A DNA stretch of 64,000 nt from Thalassia testudinum (lineage: Eukaryota; Streptophyta; Magnoliopsida; Alismatales; Hydrocharitaceae), in contig JAZHRO010000046.1 in assembly GCA_037157565.1 (NCBI GenBank), positions 13,924,501 through 13,988,500 of the forward strand, written 5' to 3'. Under the pieces are notes generated by a model. The model worked only from the letters and a program-made list of their open reading frames with translations, was not told where the DNA came from and ran no database searches. This document shows, piece after piece, positions 31,143-42,707 of this stretch. Positions within the stretch are counted from its first letter, which is position 1. Each line of letters opens with the position of its first letter. Made by a program: the position numbers and the translations under genes.

Positions 31143-32048
31143 GCACTGTTGGAATAGATGAGTTTAGAAGGTGCTGGACCCAATCAAGACACCCAAAAAT
31201 GTGTTGGGTGACTACAGAGGTGCGGGGCAGATGGACCCCTTGATCAGAAAGATCATCCACCTGAGAATTACCTGGGCAGCCAGAGAGGGTGAGTCCTGCG
31301 AATACCCCTACATGGTAGAGCGTCCCCACGGGTTACAGGGTTTCCCCCACCCAACCTCTCTTGTCACTGCGGTTCCAGGTAGACCAGAATGGGGATCTTG
31401 ACCTCTTAAGTCTACCTTTTTTATTTTAAGATCAAGGTTCTTAAGGTTTCACTTGAACTCTTAGGTACTTTTGTGAACAAGGTGGCCTAATTTGAAGGTT
31501 GGTTGACCCTAGGGGTCAACTTCACCTATTGATTCCTTTGAGAATTTAGGCCTTGTTTTTTTTTAGAGGGTTCAAGTGTTTAGAGAGCCAATTGTTTAGG
31601 GTTTCTTTGAATAGGTATTTTCAATCAATGGCTTAGGCACACTTCTTTTGGATTTTCTCAATTCTTGATTCAGGGGTGTGTTTCTGAAACCCTAATGTTT
31701 GATCTTATGTTGGCTCTACTTGGTCCAGTTAACTCCTTGTTGGGTAATTAGGGCTCAGGCAAGAAGGTGTTAGCCCTTAATTACCTTTAATATTGTGTGC
31801 AGGAATAGTAGTTTTGAGAACATGCAGCTATTACTACGTATGAAAGACAGGTTATGCCTATTTTTTTCTTCTTTTTCTTCCTCTTTAAAATTTTAGGGTT
31901 TAATAGTGAGAGGATAGAAGTTACCTGTCCTTGGAGTAGCTGTGGTGTGGCTGCGTCCTAATCTTTTTTCCTGTACCTACGCAAAAGAGAGAAGAGATTA
32001 TTAGAAACTCACAAATAGAAATTTTATAACTTCTAGAATAGCTGTTGC
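31143..32048 (-). other. Element D 5' leader
   Basis: About 0.9 kb of untranslated leader lies between the primer site and gag. It is similar to the leader of element C over at least 31260-31400 versus 62280-62400. No reading frame with recognisable content. Packaging signals would be expected here, but I see none I can name. Confidence 0.7.
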
Positions 32049-32066
32049 TCCCCGGCAACGGCGCCA
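32049..32066 (-). other. Element D primer-binding site (tRNA-Asp)
   Basis: The minus strand reads TGGCGCCGTTGCCGGGGA, five bases after the 5' LTR end. It is a perfect complement of the plant tRNA-Asp 3' end including CCA. Confidence 0.92.
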
Positions 32067-32071
32067 AAAAA

Positions 32072-34766
32072 TGGTAAGGTGGCAAACCGTGGCGCTGCTT
32101 TTGTGTCTTTATTATAGTATAATCGTTATAGTATAAGATAAGACAGCTCCAGTTGTCATTACCATAGAAAATTTTTTTACTCGAAAATAGTTTTCCCGAG
32201 GTCAAACTCAGGGAGCTACTAGAATTCTAGAAGTACAATGCTTTTATTACAAAAATAAGAGAGAGAGAGAGAGAGAGAGGTAGAGAGGTAGATTTGTTTC
32301 TTGGCTTTTTCTTCTCTTCTTTCTCTCTTGTCTTGTCTTCTTTTTCTCTTCTTTCTTCTCTTTGCTTGATCTTCTTCAGTTCTTCTTCTTCTTTCTTTAT
32401 CTTCTATTCTTCTTTATTCTTCTTCTCTTTTCTTCCTTCTTTTCTTTGCTTTCAGCTGTGGCACCTTCTCTTCTCTTCTTCTTCTTTACTTTGTCTCCAG
32501 AGCTTCATCCGTCGACTGATTTCTCAATCAGACGGTTTAAGTGGTGTCTGCTACAGTGCTTCCTTTGTGCTTCTTCTTCTTCTTGCTCCTGCTGTCCTCT
32601 TCTTCCTCTTTCTTTTTCCTTCTTCTTGCGGTCTTCTTCTTCTTTCTCCTGCGGTCTTCTTCTTCTTCCTCTTTCTTTGAGCGGCCAAGGCTTCGGCCAC
32701 CTTCTTCCTTCTTCCCTGTCTGCACACTCACACAACTGGTCAGAGCAAAACCTACCCCTACCCTTTCCCGCATCTCTCTCTTTCTTAGATTTCTCTCATA
32801 GGATTGCTCTCCCAGAGCTGGGTATTCGGGTACAGGTATCGCGCCCGGGACCAGGCCCATCGGCGTGCGGTGGTGGGCGAGGTGTGCGCAGTGTCGGGTA
32901 TCTGGATCCGACCCAGACCCGTGGGGCGCTCGTGCGTAAGGGACCTGACCCCTGTGTTCAAAGGCGAATAGCCTCGAACACTTTTTCAATTTAAGTGCGG
33001 GCTCTGAGCCGCGCACTTCCGAGGTGGGACTAAAGTCCCACCTCCCAGACTGGCACCCATAGGTGAGGAGCTCACGGCAATTGCAACAACTCGCGAGGGG
33101 TTTGCCTCAACTGCAGACCTTCGAGTCTTCACGGAGACACTCCGCGCAACCTGGGACCAGCGCCTGGGTGAGGTCGAAGCTGCAGCTACAGGTGAATGAG
33201 CTTCACTTGCTCAGCAATGGCGGCGAAGGGGGCGTGACCTGAACACAGAAATACGGCCTCTCGGCCTAGTCGGAAGATGCAGGGAGCTTCGTCGGAGTAC
33301 GGAGAAGCCAGTGCGGGTGGTGGTGAGGCGTGAGGCGGTGTAAGGTGGCAGCCCTAGGTCAGACTGTGGTCAGAAAAATGGGTCTGTTCGAGGTGTCTTT
33401 AGGTGGCGTGTGGCAGGGAATGAAAAGGTGGAGGCTGTGGAGTGGAGTGAGGGGAAGCTTCTGAGGTGATCGGCGAGGAGTGAGGAGGTCTGTGGAGGTG
33501 GAATGGGCTCGCCGGAGAGGGTGGTCGGAGATGGAGCAGGTGGAGGTGGAAGTTGTGTGTGGGGGCGCAAAAATATAAATTGACAGAGGGGAAATTTAAA
33601 GGAGGAGGAGAGGAAGCTTTTACCTAAGTTTTGGACGAAGGGGGGAGGGCGGAGCCACCAGCTCGTGCCTGCCGGAGCTGAGGAAGAGGCCCTGGAAGGG
33701 GAGATTGGCGATGAGGAGGAGGAGGAGTTGGTCGCCGGAAGCTGCAGGCCATCTGTCGGAGCTGGAGTGGATGAAGTGGGGGGTTATTCTCCGTCAGAGA
33801 CAGCTTGCCTCCTTCGGCTGGCGACGACGGTCTTTATAAAGGCGAAGGCGGAGGGGTGGGCACAGGGAGGTGACGTGCCTCCCTCGCTGGAGAATGGTCG
33901 TAGCAGAATCCCATACCTTCCGTGCGTTCGCATGGAAGGTGTGGGCGATGGCAGAGATCATTGTGGTGTCCCTGCGACAGCAGACGTCGCAGGGAACACC
34001 CGGTTCAACGTGCAGAGGGCCTCCCTCACCCTGCGCGACGCCATGCTCCACGCAAAGTCACCGGAGCATGGCGCTGCTAAGAGAGTTGCAGGGAGGACCT
34101 AAGTGCAAAGAACGACGAAGAACCTAGGGGCCAAAATTTGAGGGTTTCGAAAGTTGAGGGTCAAAAAGTAATAGATGAGGACCAAAATGCAAAGTCGGTC
34201 AAGAAGGTCTCTGCCTAGGCTCAAGTTTTTATGCATGACTAAATGGGACCTAAGGATTCTAATGGTGAATTTTATTTCTAGATCAGACCTTGTTTGATTG
34301 GTCAATTTATGTAAAAATCCAAATTAAATCATTAATTGGGCATGGTTCTCAATGTAGGTCAAAATGGGTTCCCAAGGTCAAATTGAAGGTTCTAAACCCT
34401 AGAGATTATTTTTTTATGAATTTTAGAGGGTTTAGTCGATTTTTACTTTGCCTCGAACCTCGTGAATTGAAGTGAATTTGTTTTAGGGTTATAGAATGTC
34501 ATTTAATTCCTTGGAGTTGCTGTAGCCCTTGTTGGATCAAATCATCCCACTTTCCTCCTTATTATGTTAGTTTAACCTATGTTTGGACCCTGAGTTACCC
34601 TGTTTACTGATTTGTTGGTGAAATTGCATTTTTACCCCTTATGACCTATTTTCTTCACAAACTCAGAATTCTCTGAGTCAAGCCTTTCTATAAGTTATGT
34701 ACGAGCTTTTTCTTGCATATCTAGGTTAGATTGTGCTAGTTAGGGTTCATGATGAGGTTCTCATCA
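32072..34766 (-). mobile_element. Element D 5' LTR
   Basis: It matches the 3' LTR along its length with substitutions, and two segments present there near 21929-21955 and 22740-22830 are missing here. Its sense start TGATGAGAACCTCATCA is a perfect 7-bp stem with loop AAC. The TATA box is in TTTATAAA (33831-33840), (GA)n is at 32261-32279 and a pyrimidine tract at 32300-32720. No genes. Confidence 0.94.
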
Positions 34767-34771
34767 GTAAC

Positions 34772-35086
34772 CTAGATACACTCCTACCCCTGGTGAATCT
34801 GGAATTTGCATGTTAGCAAATGCTTAGCTTTGTGCACCTCCAAACATTGAGCCCACCCCTTCCTCCACCAGATAGCAATAGCACCCGACCTCCCTTATGC
34901 ATCAATCTACACAAAATCATTCAGCCTTGAAGCTAGCAAGTCAGACCAAAGCCTGTCAGATCTACCTTCAAAGTGTGTCTCTTGAATGAGCGCACAGTCG
35001 ATTCCCCATTCTCTTAAATATCTCATCAGAGAAGCCCTCCGGCTTTTGTCGTGCAACCCACGCACGTTCCAAGTGAGGACTCTCAT
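34772..35086 (-). pseudogene. ORF2: LINE ORF2, first part: endonuclease N-terminus
   Basis: The frame starts with ATG at 35084-35086 and reads MRVLTWNVRGL and, further on, IQETHFEGRSDRL: the Asn and Glu motifs of the APE-type endonuclease. Four in-frame stops follow (TAG, TAA, TAG, TAG), probably from W and Q codons. It ends at the D insertion and continues at 21085. The start overlaps the end of ORF1 by about 120 bases in another frame. Confidence 0.88.
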
Positions 35087-36529
35087 CTGTCCTCACCGGA
35101 CCCTCCCCCCTGAAGGCCTGGCATTTGCACACCTGCAAAACTCTCGCCACCTCGTCTTCATCCATCAGAGTGATAGTCTTTGATTTTCTCTGTCGGAGGC
35201 TATATGGTGACCTGCCCTTACCAGTCTTGGAGTGAGAACCACCTTCACAATTAAGGCCTTCCTTCTCCTGCAGATCTTGTTTATCCTTCAGAGATTCAAT
35301 CTGTGTGACATGAGTCTCCTGCTCCACGTTCTCCATGTCACCTGCCAGCATATCCCCTGCCATCGTGGTCGTTGGTCTAGCCATTACCCCCCCACCCAAA
35401 TCCTCCTCTTCTCCATTTTGATCCTCCCCCATCTCCCCCACACAAAAGTCCTTACGAATTTCGACAGTTAGGGGTTCATCGCTGTGAACCGCACCCAGTT
35501 TTTGCACAACCACCTCCTCATCAGCTGCAGGTTCGGACGACCTAAGTTGCTTTGCAACAGTGTCTCCCACCAGAAACCTCAGCCTTAGCATCCAGGAGCA
35601 CCCACCACATCTCAAAATCAGATTCTCAGGTACATAGCCATCTATAAATACATCAATCCTCACATTCAGCAGCCGCCCATCGCCCTCAAGTAACCCGACA
35701 ACCGCGTCCTCTGGAACTAATGCAAAGCCTGAGATCATCGACGATACGACCTCCTTCGACCTCAGATGTAGAGGCAGCCCCTCGATCTCAAGTTTTCCTG
35801 ATCTAGATCCCCCTCTCTGGGGTGGTCTCTCCGACAAAGCTCCATCAAAGGGGGAAACCAGTCTCCAAATCACCGTGATCCCATCATTGCAGGATGTTTG
35901 AAACTGTAGCTTCTCAACATCCACCATATCCATTTCAAAGAGGACAAAGAGTGTATTTGACAAAAAGAAATCTTCCAAGAGCTGCTCGAGAGGGAGAGAG
36001 AGTTTACCAGGGTGCGAACCTTTTTCACTGTCGGTCTTCCAAACATAACCTCCCCAACTAGATCTCTATGCCGGGCCATCTCTGCCGCTTTGATGCTTTC
36101 TGTCACAGGAACCTCCACATCAACCGTAAGTCCCCCCATCTTGCGTAGAGATGGGGGCGGAGGAGGTATCTTCACAGCTCTACGATTCAAATGTCCCGAG
36201 CGCGGGAAAAGACGTTCTTTCATTTGACCCCCTAAAAATCGACACGAGTCCCTTTTGTGACCGAATCCCCCACAACCCAAGCACACCTCGGGAGATCGAC
36301 AAGTGGCTGCCATATGTCCTCGCCATCGGCAGCGGAAACAGACGGTCTGGTCAGACACCTTTTTTTCCCTACCATCAGACCACCTTGCCTCCATCCCCCT
36401 TCTGCCGTGAGCATCAGAGACCCTCCGCTCCTTCCGCCTCCAAACCCTAGACCTCCAAGTATGCCACCCTTCATCACCCCTACTACCATCGACTGCCATC
36501 CCTGAGTCACCGTCCATCATAGCTCGCAT
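34968..36529 (-). pseudogene. ORF1: LINE ORF1 (nucleic-acid-binding protein), frameshifted
   Basis: From the ATG at 36529 the first frame has a basic N-terminus and two CX2CX4HX4C zinc knuckles, CFRCRWRGHMAATC and CLGCGGFGHKRDSC, then a Pro-rich stretch. A frameshift near 35970 moves the reading to a second frame (35978-34968). That frame looks like the RNA-binding (DUF4283/RRM-like) part followed by an acidic tail. The knuckles-first order is unlike many dicot L1 ORF1 proteins. ORF1 proteins bind LINE RNA; here the protein is broken. The N-terminus may be missing because the 5' end is so close. Confidence 0.82.
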
Positions 36530-36557
36530 CACCAGATCCTCCTCTTCTTTTTAATTC

Positions 36558-37388
36558 CACACTTAGTCTAGTTTAGTGCGCTTAATAAAGAAAAATCATG
36601 CCAAAAGTGTTCTGTTATGAAAATTCATCTAAAAAATCTAGCTTAGGAGCGGCTCGACAACACAAGTTGATTGGACGAGTTCCCGGGATGGAGAGGTGGG
36701 GAATTCCCCTCGAAGATGCGTAATAACATATCGTCTCCTCAGTGCTTGTCTCCTAGGATATCTAAATATCTTACTAGGGGCATGTAAGAACCTTTGCTAG
36801 TTTAGGTGCCATGGGCAGGATTATCTTGAAATGTTGATTACCAGAGCCTGAATTTAGCTACAGAATGCCATAGGCGGCACTATCTTGAAGTGTCGAAAGC
36901 TAGGGTTCTGGGGGTTGCCATGGGTGGTGCTATCTCGAAGCATCGATTGACAAGGACCCTTTGAGGATTGATGGTGGGGACAAGGAATCCAATATAGACC
37001 ATGTTTAGGACCAATTCGAGGCTGGATCTAGGGAAATCTAAGAAGAAAAGAGAGAAAACTCTCCAAATGAAAATCCTTCTATCTCTTTATTATAAAAATG
37101 CATTGGTAAACTAAACCTAGAGATGTTACATTTATGCACGAGTGCTTTAACTGCTGGGTTTAATGAACCTCTGGGTAGTTTTTGCGGGCCTTAGAAACCT
37201 TAGCGGCAGACTCATGCTAAAGCTAGTCAAGTCTGCTTCTTGGCTGGTACTTGAGTACCACTAGGCCTATTATTGGTATTCTCATCTGATTTCTAGAGAT
37301 GCAGCTTAGTAAGGCACCCTGACAATTACATCCGACTTAGAGACTTGGTTTGATCCATAAGATGTTTACTAAGGGATTAGCAAAAGCT
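36558..37388 (+). other. Element A 3' spacer, part 2
   Basis: This continues the A spacer after the LINE; it begins with the second copy of the LINE target duplication. It has the family hairpin (36741-36792: AGTGCTT, TAGGATAT/ATATCTTA), a palindromic element near 36665, and the three CCATGG-type repeats (about 36805-36950). The order is the inverse of D's + strand order because A is on the other strand. No gene is present. Confidence 0.75.
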
Positions 37389-37401
37389 AGGTATGGGGTT
37401 A
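37389..37401 (+). other. Element A polypurine tract at the 3' LTR
   Basis: AGGTATGGGGTTA directly precedes TGATGGGAACACCATCA, the LTR start. Confidence 0.82.
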
Positions 37402-39632
37402 TGATGGGAACACCATCATAGGCCCTAACTAGCCCATTTTAGTCTGGAATTAAAGATAAAAGCTCCTACATATTCATGTGAGGGTTATATCTCCACCATA
37501 TTATGTTTTAAGAAGAGAACAGGAAACTAGGGTTAATTCTATAATTTTAAAAGCATATCATGAATAGAGAATAACCAAGGGGTTGACTAAGGGTGAAATA
37601 AAGGTCAAATGAGCATTAAAGTCTAATAAGTGGGTCCATGCAGACAGAAATGAGTTTTTGCACATTTTGAGAATTAATAGAAACTCCAAAACCCTAATTT
37701 CAGACCCACTTAAATAATAGAGGTTTTGGTCAGGATAAATTCCATCTAAACCTTCTAAAAAATATAAAAAAATATTCTATAAGGTTTGGTACCCTTGATT
37801 TAACCTTTAGAACCCATTTTGACCTAGAATAGAGTCTCAGACAAGAAGATGCCTTAATTTGGTTTTTTGCACAAATTACCTAGTAAGAATTGGTCAAAAC
37901 TCAAATCCAACTTCACCATCAGATTCCTTGGGTCCAAATTAGGTTGTTACCAAAATTTAGGCCTAATCAGAGATCATCTTGACCTAGTTTGTATTTTGGT
38001 CTAGTCCAACTCTTTCTCTCTCATATATGCCCCTAGCTTTTGAAATCCTTTCAACCAAGTCCCTAGGTTTCTCATTGTTCTTTGAAAATTGGTCCCTTCA
38101 GCCATTGATGTGAACACACCAAGCTTTGTAGAGATTCGAGCAAGGATTTCTCACTCGATTCTCAATCAAATTGTCCTAAAATTGAAAGGGAGATTTCTTA
38201 AGGAATTCCCTTCCAAATGGAACCAGCCTTGGACCCTAAGCCTTTCCCAATCTCCCATGCGAACTCATGGAAGATCTGGGTATCCCACATACACGAAATT
38301 CTCAAGCTTCGCAAGCTTGTTTCCAATCTTGAAGCTCCTCATTCTAGGCCTATAAAAGGATTAGGGGCAAGAATCCTTGCTCAGCAAGTTTTGGTCAGAG
38401 AAACTCCTCTTTCTTCCCTCTCTGGCCACCTTTGCACCTTGCTCTGACGACCCCTCTCCATCCTCCTCTTCCAGCCGTCCAACAATCAAATTGGACGGCC
38501 CTCTACCTTCCTCCGTCGACCCCACTCCTAGCCAGCCACAACAGGGGTGGTCTTCCAACTAGTCATCACCGCACCAACTCACTGGACTTCTTCATCTTCT
38601 TCAGCTCTGGCATGCCAATGCAGGCACTCTTCAACCACCCCCTGATGAGTCGACTTTTCGCTTTGCGTTATAGTATTTAAGTGGTGGAAAAATCGACTAA
38701 TCAAAAATAATAATAACCACTCATAGAAGAGCGGGTCATGTCCACAGGGAGGCAATTATGTAATAAATTCTTAATTATTTTATATTATTTCGGATAAGTG
38801 AGAAATCCCTATTCAAATTTGACATAAAATGCGAAGGAAAGTAGATTCGCAATAACTTAAAAAGATAAGGGTATATGTGCAATTTTCCCTCACTAAAATA
38901 TTCAAAAAATTGATAATAAATTTATGCAATTTTCACGTGAAGTGTACTAGAAAAAATTAGTGCTCAGGTTAAGTCCAAAATCAATCTTGAAATAGATGAA
39001 TATCATGAATGTGTAATTATCAGAGAATATAAGTGTGCATGCGCAATTTTGCCACAATATAATAATAATAAATAAAAAGTCAAATTATGTTGCAATGGCA
39101 GTGAATGTAAATATTAATGGATTTCAAAACAGAGCTTTTGCTCTTTCTTCTCCTTGCGAGAGAGAGAAAGCACCGGCAGGGCTTTGGAGAGGCTAGGGAG
39201 GTTGGCGAGGACGAGGGCTATCCGATGGTGGCTGCGGCGTCGACGGAGGTGGCCGGTCGGTGAAGGAGAAGACGCCAGTGGAGACTACTGCTGACGTGAA
39301 GCTACTGCTTGGTGCAGCGCGCAGAGGTGTGCTGGCTTGGTGCGACATGCGAAGGTGTGGCTGCAGGCGGTGGTGAAGGCACAGTGCCTTTAAGCACTGC
39401 TGGAGGGAGGTGCTGTGAGGGAGAGGCGTGCCTGTGGGCATGCGGTGGGAAGTTGCAGAGGTGTGGGCATCTGGTTGAGAGGTTGGAGCGCGCAAGGTAG
39501 ATGCCTGCAGGCACTGCAGATGGCGTTGGTGCTGCGACAGGCGCGCGATGCGGAGAAGGTGTGCCTGCAGGGAGGCACTGGAGCAGGTTGGTGCATGCGT
39601 GGAAGGTGGGCGTGCTGAGGCGCGCCTGCAGA

Positions 39633-39881
39633 GAGCACTGGAGAGGTTGGGGCAGCTGCGGGCTTGGTGCACTAGAGGAAGGTAGGCATGTTGAGGCGAG
39701 AGGGCGCTCTGCAAGGAGCGCTGGAGAGGTTGGGTCGGCTGCGGGCTTGGTGCGCTAGAGGAAGGCGGGTGTGCTGAGGTGAGAGGGCACTCTGCAGGGA
39801 GCGCTAGAGAGGTGGGGGTGGCTGTGGGCTTGGTGCGCTAGAGGAAGGCGGGCGTGCTAAGGCGAGAGGGCGCTCTGCAGG
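39633..39881. repeat. Three 83-bp tandem repeats in solo LTR 4
   Basis: Units start at 39633, 39716 and 39799, each beginning GAGC(A/G)CT(G/A)GAGAGGT and ending CTCTGCA(A/G)G. They are exactly 83 bases apart and similar with substitutions. Weaker related segments extend upstream to about 39300. Confidence 0.9.
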
Positions 39882-40338
39882 GAGGAGGAGGTGCACCTGC
39901 AGATGTTGGAGCGTGCTGGAAGGGAGATGGGTGTGCGGAGGTGTGCACCTGCGGGGTGGTTGGAGAGGCTAGAGGAAGGCGCGCACCTGCTGGGAGAGAG
40001 GGTGCACTTGGTGCTGAAGATGAGGTTTTTTTTCCACAAGGGGGAAGATGGATCCACAGTGCATGCTGGAGAAGATGGTGCAAGTTCTCTCCTTGGATGA
40101 TCTTCTCCTCTTTCCCCACCTCTTCTTTTAACTCCTCTCCTTTGCGCGTGCACCAATCAAGGGATTTTCAAATCCCTTTTCTAATTTTGGTAGGAGGCTG
40201 TTGGGGAGAATTCTTCAGGCCGGCGGCTGTTGAGGGTGGCCGATGGAAAGGGAAGAGAGCCACCGGTTATTTGAAAGGGTAAGTTACCCTTTCCCCCTCA
40301 TTCTTTTGCCACTTATTTTTCCTACACATAAAAAGCAC

Positions 40339-40404
40339 ATATTAAGTTATAGAATAGATGTAAACCTAAATCATGGTGCATGCAAACATTCTATAACTTA
40401 ATAT
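40339..40404. repeat. 17-bp perfect inverted repeat near the sense start of solo LTR 4
   Basis: ATATTAAGTTATAGAAT (40339-40355) and ATTCTATAACTTAATAT (40388-40404) are perfect complements, with a 32-base loop. A second hairpin, AGTCCATT/AATGGACT, lies at about 40455-40474 by the LTR end. Confidence 0.9.
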
Positions 40405-41030
40405 AGTTATTAACAAACCTAAAAGATATAATCAAAGTTACTTAGGCGTAATATTAGTCCATTAAAATGGACTCATCACCCCCTTCACTCCTAAGTCACT
40501 TTATCTCTTCCTCTCTCCCTCTACTTCCTTTTCCGATACTCACAACACCCTCACACCCACGATATCACCGGCTACACAACCGTCATCCTCCACTCCAGCA
40601 ACACTCCGGTGAAGCACTCTCGATGCCATACACCTCCAAATAGCCCTACGCCACCTCCATAAGCTCCGCTGCACCACCCTCTAGAAAAGCCCTCAAACAA
40701 TTTGGGCTTTCACCCACCAAAATGCCCCATCGACCATTGTCACCTCCGCACCTTCGTCTCGAGGTCGTCAGACCTCCTCATGCTCATGCATCGCACATTA
40801 CACCCACCACTGCACTTGCCACTTCATGGCGAAGCTTCTGAGCTAGTTTGACTTGGCCGCAAGGCCATGTTCGTGCTTTCAGGTGATTCATTGGACCTCC
40901 ATCGTCGCCTCAACTCCTCCAACCTTATTTGCAGTTCTCTAGCCATGACTTCTCCAGGAAATACTCTTAGGCCTCGCGATATACTCCCAGGAGCATCTTT
41001 AGGTTCCCAATTGGAGCCTTCATCCATAGT

Positions 41031-42686
41031 TGCTATGATGTGCATATATCTAATTAACCTAAAATGTCTATTAATTAATGTTCTTAGTGTCACATTACTA
41101 TCATACATTTTAAGTAGTGCATAACATGCATAATCATGCATTTAGATCAAGTTGTATAAATTGTATAGTAATTATCTCCTTTTTATGGTTAGAGACAGGG
41201 CAACTTTTTATCAGGGCCTTAGATCGAAGATCCAACTGTACGAATCTGATTAGGGCAATGATTGGAGTTCGACGACTCCAAGATTGCCCTAATCGGACAT
41301 CCGTAGCACCAGATAGAGATCGACGAACCCTAAAGATCAAGGGCCAAGATGGTGTTAATCCGCACCTCATATGACAAATCAGACCACACGGATGGATTCG
41401 GATCGACGATCGCAGCCTAACGACGCAAAAATCGATCCAATCCGACACTCGTGGCACCGTCTACAATACTCAGAAGATGGACAGCCAAGATGGCGCCACA
41501 TGGAGCCATCTCAACCTCTCAACTAGCCCCAAGGACCTGCCTCTATCTTTCCTCTTCATCTGATTGTTGCTTCTCCACCGTTGGATGCCCATCCAACAGC
41601 TGCAGGCCCACTCGCACAAAAAAACCATGCGACATAAAGTTGCCCACAGCGTGTTGGTTGAGCTCCTTCACGAGAAGAGCAGGCACATGCTTGAGTCCAC
41701 TGTGCCTCAAATTGAGGAGCGGGCGAGTGGACGCGCGAGCGAGCGAGGCTGCGTGATGACGATTGGACGGCACTGAGTGACCGATAGCACCCATGCGTGA
41801 TCGGACGCACGGTGCTGACGCGAGATCGCACGTGGGTGTGCGACATAAGCGTAGGCGATCTTAAGCCATCCGATCGTTTGATTGGACGGCTGTGAGCGCG
41901 GACGTACGCGTGCATTGAAGGATGCAGAGGCGAGGAGGCATGCGAGTGGCGAGCATGAAGGCCACGTTCGGGCCTTTAGTGATGGATTTATTCGTCACTA
42001 AAGGTCATGAATTAATGTTTTTCAAATTGTAATGTCCAAAATGCCCCCACTCCTTGCAACTATAAAAGGAGATCGCTCCATACAAATTTCTCATCCCTTC
42101 CTTCTCTTCTCTCCCTCTCCAAAGCTCAAGAGAAGCTTATCTCACACCCGGGATGCTCCTCAAGAGATAAAATCAATTTTTCGCCCCATTCCGGAAGCGG
42201 ATCCTGCGACGATGACGATGTGCTGCCTCATTCCCATTCCTCCTGCTTTAACCTCCTTCTTCCCTCTTCATTCCTTGTCTTCCAGGCATTGTCTCTTCGG
42301 ACTCGTCCTCCAAGTGATCGTCGAGGAGGATAACTTCTCTCTCCCATTCCTTTTTCCTACTTTCTAGAATAGAATTTTCTTGCTTTTTAGTGTAATTTAT
42401 CACTTTCTTCATTGTACAAACATTTTGCAACATCAAGTGAATATTTTCTCTCTCTCTCTCTTATTGTTTATATTAATTCCATTTCATTGTAATTACTTCA
42501 CTTTTTAAACAAAAACACAAAAGGAATATAATTGCGAATCTTGATCAACGTAGCCTCCCTGAGTTCAACCTGGGATTTCTTTTTCGGTATAAATTTTTTT
42601 TGTTGAACCTGAGTTCTTCGCTATTCAAACTACATCGACAGGTTTTCAAAACCAACTCCGATAGAGTAGTCCTCTGACGTTCAACA
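41031..42686 (+). mobile_element. Element E 5' LTR
   Basis: It ends GTTCAACA at 42686, three bases before a tRNA-Asp primer site. The end block GCCTCCCTGAGTTCAACCTGGG is at 42553-42574 and a TATA box TATAAAAG is at 42061. Its middle resembles solo LTR 2, and similar length (about 1.65 kb) places the start near 41031; this start is approximate and lacks the terminal palindrome. The readings at 41451-41915 are GC-rich without a domain. Confidence 0.72.
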
Positions 42687-42689
42687 TTT

Positions 42690-42707
42690 TGGCGCCATTG
42701 TCGGGGA
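42690..42707 (+). other. Element E primer-binding site (tRNA-Asp)
   Basis: TGGCGCCATTGTCGGGGA matches the family primer site at 16 of 18 positions. E is cut off about 120 bases further on by element B; nothing else of E is recognisable in the window. Confidence 0.85.

Larger units (their letters stand above)
21086..34766 (-). mobile_element. Element D: nearly complete Athila-type gypsy retrotransposon, 13.7 kb
   Basis: Its LTRs are at 21086-23893 (3') and 32072-34766 (5'). A perfect target duplication GTAAC (21081-21085, 34767-34771) lies within the LINE endonuclease sequence, which reads continuously once D is removed. It has a perfect tRNA-Asp primer site, two polypurine tracts, and gag, protease, RT, RNase H and integrase. 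It is the least decayed element here but cannot be active: gag and the protease region are frameshifted, RT has one TGA, and integrase has a 1-base deletion and a TAA. Confidence 0.95.
17783..36557 (-). mobile_element. L1-clade LINE, minus strand, split by gypsy element D
   Basis: Its poly-A tail appears as 14 T at 17783-17796. A near-perfect target duplication CAC(G/A)CTTAGTCTAG flanks it (17769-17782 and 36558-36571). Removing element D (21086-34766 plus one GTAAC copy) leaves about 5.1 kb: ORF1 (zinc knuckles), endonuclease, RT and an RVT zinc-binding domain. The 5' end lies only 28 bases upstream of the first ATG of the ORF1 reading, so the copy is probably slightly 5'-truncated and promoterless. 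Both ORFs are broken. Confidence 0.92.
38643..40478 (-). mobile_element. Solo LTR 4 (minus orientation), 1.84 kb
   Basis: It is bounded by TGATGAGTC...GACTCATCA and flanked by CCCCC (38638-38642 and 40479-40483). The LTR end block is at 38733-38752 (GGGTCATGTCCACAGGGAGG). It contains a GC-rich region with three 83-bp repeats (39633-39881) and a 17-bp inverted repeat (40339-40404). It lies within element A's 3' LTR. There is no interior. The many GC-rich reading frames (39193-40282) have no domain. Confidence 0.85.
37402..41030 (+). mobile_element. Element A 3' LTR, interrupted and truncated
   Basis: It starts with a perfect 6-bp stem TGATGG(GAACA)CCATCA. It runs to 38642, resumes after solo LTR 4 at about 40484 and can be followed to about 41030, where the LTR of E begins. 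A TATA box TATAAAAG is at 38351. The stretch 40830-40990 resembles solo LTR 1 (minus strand, near 1450-1640), which supports the continuation past the insertion. The true 3' end is not seen. The reading frame at 40824-41141 has no recognisable domain. Confidence 0.75.

Noticed and set aside
32049..32066. tRNA-like match
   Set aside because: It is a primer-binding site complementary to tRNA-Asp, not a tRNA gene; no cloverleaf surrounds it.
39193..40282. Cys/His/Ala-rich readings
   Set aside because: GC-rich tandem repeats in solo LTR 4, open on both strands.
40824..41141. Reading resembling a short gene at the A/E junction
   Set aside because: It spans the end of the A LTR and the start of the E LTR, and it matches LTR 1 as non-coding sequence.
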